The translations under genes were made by a program, and so were the position numbers. Positions 44,235 through 52,079 of a DNA stretch of 64,000 nucleotides are shown one piece after another. Source of the DNA: Bacillota bacterium (lineage in GTDB: Bacteria > Bacillota > Clostridia > Lachnospirales > Lachnospiraceae); the NCBI GenBank assembly GCA_029224465.1, contig JAQXUQ010000006.1, forward strand, positions 124,001 through 188,000, given 5' to 3'. The notes beneath the pieces were generated by a model. That model did no database searches. It was given only the letters and a program-made list of their open reading frames with translations, and was not told where the DNA came from. The first letter of the stretch is position 1, and every line of letters begins with the position of its first letter.

Positions 44235-45122
44235 ATGGCAGAATATAAAGACTATATGATCCGGGCAATTGCGGCGAATGACGAAATCCGCGCCTTTGCT
44301 GTAACCAGCAGAAATCTGGTCGAGGCGGCCAGAGAAGCGCACAATACCAGCCCGCTCGCTACCGCAGCCCTCGGGCGCACGATGAGCGCGGCTGTTATGA
44401 TGAATGACATGCTCAAGAATGAAGACGATCTGCTGACGCTCCAGTTTAACGGCGACGGGCCGCTCGGGCAGATCACGGTGACTGCGGACCATCATGGCAA
44501 TGTGAAAGGTTTTGTACAGAATACGAATGTCGAGCTTCCGCTGAAAGCGGACGGGCATCTCGATGTCGGACACGGCGTCGGAAAAGGAACTTTGACGGTG
44601 ATCCGGGACCTTGACGACGGTAAAACATACAACGGCCAGGTGGAAATCCACTCCGGAGAGATCGCGGATGACATTACGCATTATTTTGCCGAATCGGAAC
44701 AGGTGCCTTCTTCGGTCGGACTGGGTGTCCTTGTCGATACGGACCGCACGGTTCGCAAGGCGGGCGGTTTCATTATTCAGCTGATGCCGTTTACGAGTGA
44801 TGAGACGATAGACCGTCTGGAGAAGAATCTCAAAGGGATTCCCTATGTTACGGAAATGCTCGAAGAAGGTCTGGATCCGGAAGGTATGCTGGGGAGAGTT
44901 CTGGATGGATTCGATGTTCGCCTGACCGGCAAAATGCCGGTGCAGTTTCACTGTAACTGTACACGGGACCGTGTGGAGCGGGCGCTTATGCTGCTGGGAG
45001 AGCCGGAACTTGTGTCGATGATCGAAGCCGGTAAAGATGTTGAGCTCGCATGTCAGTTCTGCGGTAAGAAGTACCGTTTTTCTGTTGATGATCTGAAAAA
45101 GATCCGCGAGGGATTATGCTGA
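44235..45122 (+). CDS. hslO: Hsp33 redox-regulated chaperone
   Basis: A 295-residue Hsp33. Under oxidation it loses zinc, unfolds its linker and holds unfolding proteins. The C-terminal zinc site is complete: C-N-C near residue 237 and C-Q-F-C near residue 270. The N-terminal domain starts YKDYMIRAIAANDEIRAF and carries GRTMSAAVMM. It starts three bases after the epimerase stop, and its stop overlaps the next gene by seven bases. A housekeeping stress gene embedded among glycan genes. Confidence 0.96.
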   Translation: MAEYKDYMIRAIAANDEIRAFAVTSRNLVEAAREAHNTSPLATAALGRTMSAAVMMNDMLKNEDDLLTLQFNGDGPLGQITVTADHHGNVKGFVQNTNVELPLKADGHLDVGHGVGKGTLTVIRDLDDGKTYNGQVEIHSGEIADDITHYFAESEQVPSSVGLGVLVDTDRTVRKAGGFIIQLMPFTSDETIDRLEKNLKGIPYVTEMLEEGLDPEGMLGRVLDGFDVRLTGKMPVQFHCNCTRDRVERALMLLGEPELVSMIEAGKDVELACQFCGKKYRFSVDDLKKIREGLC

Positions 45123-46891
45123 GTGTACTGCTGATCTATGGCGTGATTTTCATCACAACATACTGGCTGGGACGCGGACTTCTGCGGCTGCTCGGACTTA
45201 ACCCTTCCGGTGCGGATGCCATACTGTATTCCATGACCGGGATAGCTGTGGCCGGATTTTATGCGCAGGCATGGAGTATCTTCGGCGGCGTATCGGCGGC
45301 AGCGTTTACTGTATATGCGCTGCTGGCTTTTGCCGCAGCGGTTCTACTGCGCGCGCGCGGCGGGCGGCAGGCGGGTGACCGGCAGATGCGTGTCCGGGGA
45401 GTCTGTGGCAGCAGGCGGCAGGCGCCACGTATCTTCGCGCGTGCGACCGTCTGTGATTCCGAATCCGCCGGCAGGTACGCGCAGGCGGCGCTGGCCTTTG
45501 CGCTGGTCATGATTTTTGCGTATGCGGCTTCCCGCGGTTACATTCATTACGACACGGACCTTTACCACGCGCAGAGCATTCACTGGATTGAAAAGTACGG
45601 CGCAGTCCGCGGACTCGGAAATCTTCATACAAGGCTTGGCTATAACAGCGCCGCTTTCCCGCTTACGGCGCTTTTTTCGTTCTCTTTTCCGGGAGAGCAG
45701 TCCTATCATGCTGTCTCGGGGTATCTTGCGCTTATGCTGGCGCTGGAGTCTTCCAGGCTTTTTACGCAGTGCAGAAGGCTGTTGTCGCTTCGGCTTCTTC
45801 CTTCGGATTTTGTACGGCTTTCGGCTATGTTTTACCTGTTCGCGGTGATTGATGAAATTGTTTCGCCTGCGTCGGATTATTACATGGTCTGTTTGGCGTT
45901 CTATATTTTCATCCGTTTTTTGGATGACGGAGAGGACGATGTAAATTCGAAAGACGCCGCTGCGCTTCATCTTGATATTGTGCTTTGCTTTCTTACGGTG
46001 TTTACGGTAACGATCAAGTTGTCAGCGGTCATGATACTGCTCATCAGTCTGCTGCCGATTGCGGAACTTTCGCGCAGGAAAGATTTCAGGAGAATTGCAG
46101 TTACGGCCATTTTGTGCGCCGGCACTGCGGTTCCGTTTTTCATCAGAAATGTGATCCTGACCGGATATCTGGTGTACCCTTTTCCAGAACTTGATTTATT
46201 CCATGTCATCTGGAAAGTACCGGCAGGCGTCGCAGCCTCGGATGCCGCAGAAATCGCTGCGTATGGCAAGGGCATTACAGACCCTTCGCACTTTGGAGAT
46301 CGTATTTCGGTCTGGCTGCGGCCGTGGTTTGCGGCGCAGGCGGGTGTTGACCGCATGGCAATTCTTGCGGGGGCGGTGCTGGTAATTCCGGCGGCCGTTG
46401 TTTTGCTCCTTGAAATAAAAAGAAGAGAGCAGGGCGCCGTGCGGCAGCTGGCTTTTCTGGGGGTGTGTTTGGCGTGCACGGTGTTCTGGTTTGTGCAGGC
46501 GCCGCTGTTCCGGTACGGCTGCGTTTTTGTGTATTCACTGGCAGCCTTCTCAGCCGGTGTAATCGTCGCTGCAGTGTTCGGCAAGTTTCGGGAAAGACCG
46601 CGGCGAATGCTTCTGCGCGGCTTTCTGGTATTCAGCATCTTATTTGTGCTGTATAAGTGTGCGGCGGTTATACGGGAAGGAACTTTACTCCGGGAACACG
46701 GTTATCTTATCAGCCAGAAAGACTACGGAACGTATCCGATGGAAGAGTATTTGATCGACGGAGTGAAATTTTACCGTCCGGTCATCGGAGACAGGAGCGG
46801 GTATGCGCCGTTTCCTTCGACGCCGACGGACAGGAGCGCGCAGGTGCGGATGATCGGCGAATCCGTCAGGGATGGATTTTGTGTAAAGTGA
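45116..46891 (+). CDS. Large polytopic membrane protein, LIC_10190-like
   Basis: A 591-residue protein with about 13 membrane segments. The block YIHYDTDLYHAQSIHWIEKY followed by GLGNLHTRLGYNSAAF (residues about 141-182) matches the LIC_10190-type family, which looks like GT-C enzymes; function is not established. Residues about 80-123 form an Arg/Gly/Ala-rich cytoplasmic insert (bases about 45345-45480) that is GC-rich. It overlaps hslO by seven bases. Probably another glycan-tailoring enzyme. Confidence 0.72.
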   Translation: MLSVLLIYGVIFITTYWLGRGLLRLLGLNPSGADAILYSMTGIAVAGFYAQAWSIFGGVSAAAFTVYALLAFAAAVLLRARGGRQAGDRQMRVRGVCGSRRQAPRIFARATVCDSESAGRYAQAALAFALVMIFAYAASRGYIHYDTDLYHAQSIHWIEKYGAVRGLGNLHTRLGYNSAAFPLTALFSFSFPGEQSYHAVSGYLALMLALESSRLFTQCRRLLSLRLLPSDFVRLSAMFYLFAVIDEIVSPASDYYMVCLAFYIFIRFLDDGEDDVNSKDAAALHLDIVLCFLTVFTVTIKLSAVMILLISLLPIAELSRRKDFRRIAVTAILCAGTAVPFFIRNVILTGYLVYPFPELDLFHVIWKVPAGVAASDAAEIAAYGKGITDPSHFGDRISVWLRPWFAAQAGVDRMAILAGAVLVIPAAVVLLLEIKRREQGAVRQLAFLGVCLACTVFWFVQAPLFRYGCVFVYSLAAFSAGVIVAAVFGKFRERPRRMLLRGFLVFSILFVLYKCAAVIREGTLLREHGYLISQKDYGTYPMEEYLIDGVKFYRPVIGDRSGYAPFPSTPTDRSAQVRMIGESVRDGFCVK

Positions 46892-46990
46892 TTTGTCAGA
46901 GACTTGCGTTCTCAGGAGGGTGTGCCGGCGGCGTGAGGTCTGCAAAGCAAGTTTCTTCATGCAATAACCGGGGGACCGGTCCGATAGCAT

Positions 46991-47085
46991 AAAAAATTCA
47001 GGACGTTTCTCAAAGTGCGGCGCATATTGCATAGATTTGAGCAAAATCTATGCAATAGAGCGCCGCACAATAGAAATGTCTTGAA
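46991..47085 (-). terminator. Long imperfect stem-loop with T-run on the minus strand
   Basis: Arms at 46997-47038 and 47044-47085 pair over about 42 bp with a five-base loop. The inner part (GTGCGGCGC and TTGCATAGATTT) is nearly perfect and the outer part (TTCAGGACGTTTC against TTCAAGACATTTC) has G-T pairs and two single-base bulges. On the minus strand the hairpin is followed by six T (46996-46991), so it could end the operon whose last gene stops at 47191. The unusual length also fits a small inverted-repeat element. The rest of the 299-base gap (46892-47190) shows nothing else. Confidence 0.6.
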
Positions 47086-47190
47086 TAACTATGCAGAATG
47101 AGCAAGCAACGTCGTATTGCATTAAACGCTGCCCGGCAAGAATTTCCAAAACTGCGCGGGCCAGCCCGTCCGGCCGCGCGCGGTTACCAC

Positions 47191-48561
47191 TTACTTATTC
47201 TTATCCCTCCACTCCGGAGAGATGACATCCAGGACCTCCGCCTCATTGTACCTGGACAGCACGAAAGCGCCCAGAAGACAAATCACAACCGAAGTAATTG
47301 CCGCGATACGGTAGCCCGCGCCGGTGTCCGGCCGGATGCTCGCGAAAGCCGTGAACAGCAGCATCGATATCGACTGTCCCATCTTGAACGCGAACGTACG
47401 CGCCGCAAAGAACATGCCTTCCCGTTTTTCGCCGGTCTGCATCGCGTCGGCCTGCGCAATGTCGGCGACGATCGCCTGCGGAAGAATGCCGAGGATGGCC
47501 ATCGGAAAAGCCGCCACAAAGACGACAAGAAGTCCCCAGACCATACCGCCGATGCCGAACAGACCGGAAACTGCCGTTACAACATAGGCGAGAGAAAGTC
47601 CGCAGAAGCCGAAGAGCACGATCTGCTTCTTGTTGCAGCGGTGCGCGATGAAATTCACGAGCGGATAGCAGGCAAAAGAGAGCAGTGTCATGCCGACGTA
47701 CAGCAGCGTTGTCATCGTTTCCGGCAGGCCCATCAGCTTGGTGATGAAGAACGGAAGACCTGTCTGGAAGATCGTAAGCGCGATGAAATACAGGACATCA
47801 CTGCCGACGAAGACGCGGAAGTCTTTGTTGCGGAACGTTTTGGCGAGGGAACGGAACGCGTCGTCGTTCGTCGGCTTTACATCAATGTAATCGGTTTCTT
47901 TGATTGTGAACGTCGGAACGAGAAGCGCGGCAAGCCCCATCACGGATAAGAGAAGGAAGGTGGCGCGGATCGCGTTGACACGGCCGAGAGACGGTGTCAG
48001 AGCGCCCCAGATGTACGGAGCAGCATAGCCGACCGCAGAACCCAGAAGAAACGTGCAGGAAATGTAGGTGGAAATGCTGATTCTCGTATCCTGCGTTGTG
48101 CCAAGCTCTGAAATCAGAGCATTATAGGGCGTGCAGTAGGTCGTCATAAACAGGTAAAACAAAAGCAGCGTAACAAGCAGCCAGAAACCGTTCACCGCGG
48201 AAACGCCGTTCACCGGCGCGCAGAAGACCAGCACGGTGATCAGAGCGAACGGTACCGCGATTTTGCGCATGAACGGAATTCGGCGGCCTTTCGGATTTTT
48301 CGAACGGTCAGACAGATTGGCAATCAGAGGATCCGTGACCGCGTCAAAGATACGCCCGAGCGCGGCAATCGCGCCGATGATCGTCGCGACGCCGAAGATT
48401 ACGCGCCCCTGCGGTATAAAAAGCGTCTGTCCCTGCGCGATGGAATCCTGTGTCGGCTCGTAGAAGTAGACCAGCCAGTTGGTGATCAGAGCCGACAAAA
48501 CAGACCAGCCGAACTGCCCGATCGCAAAGCACCATATTTTTCCTTTGGTAAGTTTTTTCAT
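47191..48561 (-). CDS. MFS sugar transporter, GPH (glycoside-pentoside-hexuronide) type
   Basis: A 456-residue permease with 12 membrane segments. The N-terminus KIWCFAIGQFGWSVLSALIT and the block DAVTDPLIANLSDRSKNPKGRRIPFM are the GPH cation-sugar symporter signature. TYCTPYNALISELGT is the other well-kept block. Start is the ATG at 48561, nine bases after AGGGG; a longer frame from 48579 is not needed. It is third in a minus-strand operon, 26 bases after the SGNH-like gene. Substrate unknown. Confidence 0.88.
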   Translation of the reverse strand: MKKLTKGKIWCFAIGQFGWSVLSALITNWLVYFYEPTQDSIAQGQTLFIPQGRVIFGVATIIGAIAALGRIFDAVTDPLIANLSDRSKNPKGRRIPFMRKIAVPFALITVLVFCAPVNGVSAVNGFWLLVTLLLFYLFMTTYCTPYNALISELGTTQDTRISISTYISCTFLLGSAVGYAAPYIWGALTPSLGRVNAIRATFLLLSVMGLAALLVPTFTIKETDYIDVKPTNDDAFRSLAKTFRNKDFRVFVGSDVLYFIALTIFQTGLPFFITKLMGLPETMTTLLYVGMTLLSFACYPLVNFIAHRCNKKQIVLFGFCGLSLAYVVTAVSGLFGIGGMVWGLLVVFVAAFPMAILGILPQAIVADIAQADAMQTGEKREGMFFAARTFAFKMGQSISMLLFTAFASIRPDTGAGYRIAAITSVVICLLGAFVLSRYNEAEVLDVISPEWRDKNK

Positions 48562-48587
48562 GTAACCTAACCCCTTCACATAAGTAA

Positions 48588-50108
48588 TTATTTGTCCAGA
48601 TCCGGTCGTTCCCGCATCCCCGCGTAGTCAAAGTACAGGTGCCGGATCAGCGCATGCGTCTGATTGTCATAAACAAGAATCTGCACGTCGATATTGCCGT
48701 TGTTCGTATAATCCAGAAGATTGTCCGTAAGATCGTCGCCAACGCTCAGAAGATTGTAATTCTCGTCGGGACTGGTAAAATTTACCTTTCCGAAACTCGC
48801 GTCAAAGTCTTTGATCGGCACGTTTCCAAGTGTCTCCACGGTGTTGCCCTCCGCGCTGTCATGTACGAGACAGTAGGAGCGGTGACCTTTGGAGACTGCT
48901 TCAATTCCGCGCGTCCCGGACAGCTTTTCGATGAGGCGGACTAGCGTACTGTCATAAAAAGCATTGGAACTGCGGTTAATGAAGATGATCGAACTCACTT
49001 CCGGAAACTGCAGAGTCATCAGCTCCGCGTAAAGATCGGACGGATTGCAGGCGGCGTCCAGAATCGTACCCTGCCACTTATTCTGCGCGTCTTCCCACTC
49101 CTGACAGGATGGATCGCCCCGGTGATCTTCCAGAATGCCAAGACCGCCAAGCACGTTTCCAAGATACGCCGTGACCTTGTACTGCCCCATCGCGTTCAGA
49201 TGTCCCCGGTCGGACAGGTCACTCTTATGGTCAATTATATTCTTTGCATACATCAAATTAAAGTATGGGATATGGAACTGATCTGCAATTTTCTGCGCGC
49301 TGTTTCCGGCACGCTGATAATCTTCGGAAGCGGAAAACGGCACCTGCACGAGAATGACCTGAATTCCCTTTTTCTGACAAAGCGTGATCATCTTCCGGAG
49401 ATACTCCGCGGCAACGGTTTCTCCCGGCATGGTATCCTGCGGATCAAGACGCGGAAACTCTTCGATATTCGGCTCCACCTCAAAATGTGCTTCCGCGCCA
49501 AACAGGTGATTTGTCCGGTCTTTTTCTTTCTCCCCAAGCAGAAGATAATCATCCTCCGAAAGTTCGGACCAGCGGCTGTGATACTTGATGAAGTCGAACA
49601 GGAAGGATCCGCGGTTTGTTTTGTCCTGTAAAAGGTCGCGGACCGCCGCGGCCTTGTTTTTCGTAAGCGGAAATGCATCCATGTTCAGATGCAGCTGGTC
49701 GATCGAAGCCTGCCGGGTGCCCTCGTCTTCGGTGCCGGTCATGACATCGACATACTTGTAATCCTTTTCAAGCATGAAGGTGTCGATCACGACACATTTC
49801 GGCGTGCAGTAATCCAGCGCGTTGACGAGTTCCCAGTATGTCGCGGGCAGGATGCTGCCGTGGCCGCCCATATTATAGGAAGTGATGCCGTGCTCCGCGT
49901 AGAGCTGCACGGGATTGATGCCGTCGATCACATGGGACGAGCCGAGGAAGAGGACGTCGAGGTTGTTTTCCCGGGCTTCATCGAAGAAAGCGCTGTATTT
50001 GATCTTACTGTCTTTGTTCTCGAGAAGGCGTGCCGCCGTGATGAAGCAGACTGTCAGCGCCAGTAAAAACAAAACACTTTTCACAAAACGGAAGAATCCG
50101 TGTTTCAT
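48588..50108 (-). CDS. SGNH-hydrolase-like membrane-anchored partner of MBOAT
   Basis: A 506-residue protein with an N-terminal membrane anchor (residues 8-25) and an outside domain. VLFLGSSHVIDGINP (near residue 45) resembles the catalytic Ser block of DltD/AlgJ-like SGNH proteins, YNMGGHGSILPATYW the next block, and SDRGHLNAMGQYKVTAYL (near 260) the Asp/His block. Such proteins complete O-acylation by taking the acyl group from an MBOAT protein. The last 200 residues are an extra domain I do not recognise. GAGGAGG lies before the ATG at 50108; ten bases separate it from the MBOAT gene. Confidence 0.8.
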   Translation of the reverse strand: MKHGFFRFVKSVLFLLALTVCFITAARLLENKDSKIKYSAFFDEARENNLDVLFLGSSHVIDGINPVQLYAEHGITSYNMGGHGSILPATYWELVNALDYCTPKCVVIDTFMLEKDYKYVDVMTGTEDEGTRQASIDQLHLNMDAFPLTKNKAAAVRDLLQDKTNRGSFLFDFIKYHSRWSELSEDDYLLLGEKEKDRTNHLFGAEAHFEVEPNIEEFPRLDPQDTMPGETVAAEYLRKMITLCQKKGIQVILVQVPFSASEDYQRAGNSAQKIADQFHIPYFNLMYAKNIIDHKSDLSDRGHLNAMGQYKVTAYLGNVLGGLGILEDHRGDPSCQEWEDAQNKWQGTILDAACNPSDLYAELMTLQFPEVSSIIFINRSSNAFYDSTLVRLIEKLSGTRGIEAVSKGHRSYCLVHDSAEGNTVETLGNVPIKDFDASFGKVNFTSPDENYNLLSVGDDLTDNLLDYTNNGNIDVQILVYDNQTHALIRHLYFDYAGMRERPDLDK

Positions 50109-50118
50109 CGTGACCTCC

Positions 50119-51573
50119 TCAGAACTGTGAATAGATGAAAGTGGAAGCGTCATAACCGGGGCCCCAGATGCCGCAGACCACGACAAGCAGGACAAGGGCG
50201 ATCATGAGCGGCCAGCGGAGCCAGATCCCGCAGCGGGCAAGGCTCTCTTTCAGAGAAATGCCGCGCAGATGGAGCAGGTCGTGCAGGAACAGCATCGCGA
50301 TGCCTGCCCAGAGGAGCTTCATATTGTTCATGTCAAGCCCCAGCTGACAGAGCGTGCCGTCGGTGAAGATCCACGGCGTAAATCCGCGCATGGAGCGGAT
50401 GATCGTCCCGGCGCTTTGCATATCCGGCGAGCGGAAAAAGATCCAGGCGAAGGACACCAGCAGGAAGGTCACGAGCACTTTCAGCATGCGGTGGGACAGC
50501 GCGGAGCGGTCGATGTGGAGCAGCCGGACTGTTTTGTCCCGAAGAGGGCGGAGCAGATAGCCGGTGACCTGATACAAGCCGTGCAGAAAGCCCCAGAACA
50601 GGAACGTGACACCGGCGCCGTGCCAGAGCCCGCTGACCGCAAAAACAATCAGTATATTCAGATATCTTCGAAGCTGCCCTTTTCTGCTGCCGCCGAGCGG
50701 AATGTACAGGTAATCGCGGAACCAGTACGAGAGGGAACGGTGCCATCTGCGCCAGAACTGCGCGATGGATCCGCTAAGGTACGGGCGGTCGAAGTTATCC
50801 ATGAGCTCAATGCCGAGGATTTTCGCGGCGCCGATCGCAATGGACGAATAACCCGCGAAGTCGCAGTAAATCTGCACGGAATAGAGCAAAACAGCAAGCA
50901 CCACGAGCGTTCCCTGATACGCCGCGGGATTCTGATAGACCGTGTCAACGACAATGCGGATCCTGTCCGCGAGGACAAGCTTCATAAAATATCCGAAGAG
51001 CATGGTCAAAGCGCCGTCTCTGACCATATCCGGATCGAAGGACTTCGGGTTTTCGAACTGGGGAAGCAGATGGCCTGCGCGCTCAATCGGGCCGGAGAGG
51101 ACTGCCGGGAAGAAAGATACAAACAAGGCGTAGGTCAGGAAATTTCGCTCCGCGCGGACCTTTCCGCGGTAAACGTCAATCAGATATCCGCCGGCGGCAA
51201 GCGTATAGAACGAAATGCCAAGCGGCAGGATCATTTGGAGAGGATGATACTCTTTCCCTGCGGCGGAGAAGATCGAAGCGAGCGTGAAATTCAGATACTT
51301 GGCAGCGTAAAGGATGCCGAAATGAAGAAGGAGGGAAAGCGCGAGAATCTGCTTTTTCCCGTTCCTTGAGCTGCTGCTGTACATCAGACGTGCAGCCGTA
51401 TACGTGATCACACAGGATGCAAACAGAAGGACCGCGCCTTTTCTGTCGCCGGAAAGATAGAAGAAGCAGCTCCCTGCAAGCAGCCAGTATTTGCGGAATC
51501 TGCCGGGCAGAAGATAAGATACCAGTGCGGTCAGGGGAAGAAACAGCAAAAACGAAAAAGAAGTAAACTGCAT
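50119..51573 (-). CDS. MBOAT family O-acyltransferase (AlgI/DltB-like)
   Basis: A 484-residue membrane-bound O-acyltransferase with about 11 membrane segments. FYTLAAGGYLIDVYRGKV is the family's early signature, FDRPYLSGSIAQFWRRWHRSLSYWFRDY is the central block, and VSGLWHGAGVTFLFWG carries the catalytic His. It moves an acyl group across the membrane for transfer to a surface polymer by the SGNH-like partner downstream. Start is the ATG at 51573 (a GTG at 51582 is the alternative). It begins only about 30 bases after the tRNA terminators. Confidence 0.92.
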   Translation of the reverse strand: MQFTSFSFLLFLPLTALVSYLLPGRFRKYWLLAGSCFFYLSGDRKGAVLLFASCVITYTAARLMYSSSSRNGKKQILALSLLLHFGILYAAKYLNFTLASIFSAAGKEYHPLQMILPLGISFYTLAAGGYLIDVYRGKVRAERNFLTYALFVSFFPAVLSGPIERAGHLLPQFENPKSFDPDMVRDGALTMLFGYFMKLVLADRIRIVVDTVYQNPAAYQGTLVVLAVLLYSVQIYCDFAGYSSIAIGAAKILGIELMDNFDRPYLSGSIAQFWRRWHRSLSYWFRDYLYIPLGGSRKGQLRRYLNILIVFAVSGLWHGAGVTFLFWGFLHGLYQVTGYLLRPLRDKTVRLLHIDRSALSHRMLKVLVTFLLVSFAWIFFRSPDMQSAGTIIRSMRGFTPWIFTDGTLCQLGLDMNNMKLLWAGIAMLFLHDLLHLRGISLKESLARCGIWLRWPLMIALVLLVVVCGIWGPGYDASTFIYSQF

Positions 51574-51604
51574 ATTGTTCACCAGAAATCGTAAGATACG
51601 GAAA

Positions 51605-51665
51605 CAAAAAATGGAAGAGCCTTACGGCTTCTAACAAAAAAATGGAGAAGCCGTAAGGCTTCTCC
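51605..51665 (-). terminator. Tandem intrinsic terminators of the tRNA-Leu genes
   Basis: On the minus strand the first hairpin is GGAGAAGCC-TTAC-GGCTTCTCC (51665-51644) followed by A and seven T. The second, AGAAGCC-GTAA-GGCTCTTCC, with a bulge, is followed by A and six T (to about 51605). The two stems also match each other: 51618-51632 and 51646-51660 form a perfect 15-bp inverted repeat, so an alternative single long hairpin is possible. Confidence 0.88.
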
Positions 51666-51673
51666 GGAACATC

Positions 51674-51757
51674 TGCGGAAGAAGGGACTTGAACCCTCAC
51701 GGCATTACTGTCACAAGAACCTTAATCTTGCTCGTCTACCAGTTCCGACACTTCCGC
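51674..51757 (-). tRNA. tRNA-Leu (anticodon AAG)
   Basis: An 84-base class II tRNA read on the minus strand, from GCGGAAG to TTCTTCCGC plus discriminator A. The anticodon stem is CAAGA/TCTTG with loop TTAAGGT, so positions 34-36 read AAG. A long variable arm (GACAGTAATGCCGT) and the T-arm GGGTTCAAGTCCC confirm leucine type. CCA is not encoded. A34 is expected to be changed to inosine to read CUN codons. It lies 41 bases after tRNA-Leu(CAG) and shares its transcript. Confidence 0.93.
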
Positions 51758-51798
51758 ATTTGTGAAATTGTGCTGCAGCCCACTTATTACATAAGTGA

Positions 51799-51882
51799 TG
51801 CAGAAGAAGGGACTTGAACCCTCACGGCCTTGCGGTCACAGGCACCTGAAGCCTGCGCGTCTACCAATTCCGCCACTTCTGC
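51799..51882 (-). tRNA. tRNA-Leu (anticodon CAG)
   Basis: An 84-base class II tRNA on the minus strand, GCAGAAG to TTCTTCTGC plus A. The anticodon stem is CAGGC/GCCTG with loop TTCAGGT, giving CAG, which reads CUG. The variable arm is GACCGCAAGGCCGT. CCA is not encoded. Just after its 3' end a perfect 7-bp hairpin CACTTAT-TAC-ATAAGTG (51781-51797) may help processing between the two tRNAs. Confidence 0.95.
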
Positions 51883-51917
51883 ATGTCCTTGCTTTCCGGC
51901 AAGCTCTGCAAGCAAGG

Positions 51918-51949
51918 ATTATATTACCGCATGGTAATCACCTCGTCAA
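51918..51949 (-). promoter_or_regulatory. Promoter of the tRNA-Leu pair
   Basis: On the minus strand, TTGACG (51949-51944) is followed after 17 bases by TAATAT (51926-51921), with an overlapping TATAAT at 51923-51918. Transcription would start near 51912, about 30 bases before the first tRNA. Confidence 0.65.
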
Positions 51950-52079
51950 CACTTTTTTAAAAAAAGTCAAAAATCCTTTTCTGAAAAAAAGGAAATTGCG
52001 GTTTTGTTCATAATATAAATTATATCAGGCTGTTCGCCCTGACTCTGTGCGGAAGGGAAAACAGCGGAAGGAGAATCAT

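Noticed and set aside
43590-44951. Long minus-strand open frame (453 codons) opposite the epimerase and hslO
   Set aside because: Both plus-strand genes have clear family motifs throughout; the antisense frame has no recognisable domain and reflects codon bias.
50269-51369. Long plus-strand open frame opposite the MBOAT gene
   Set aside because: It is highly charged with no domain and lies fully inside a well-conserved MBOAT coding region.
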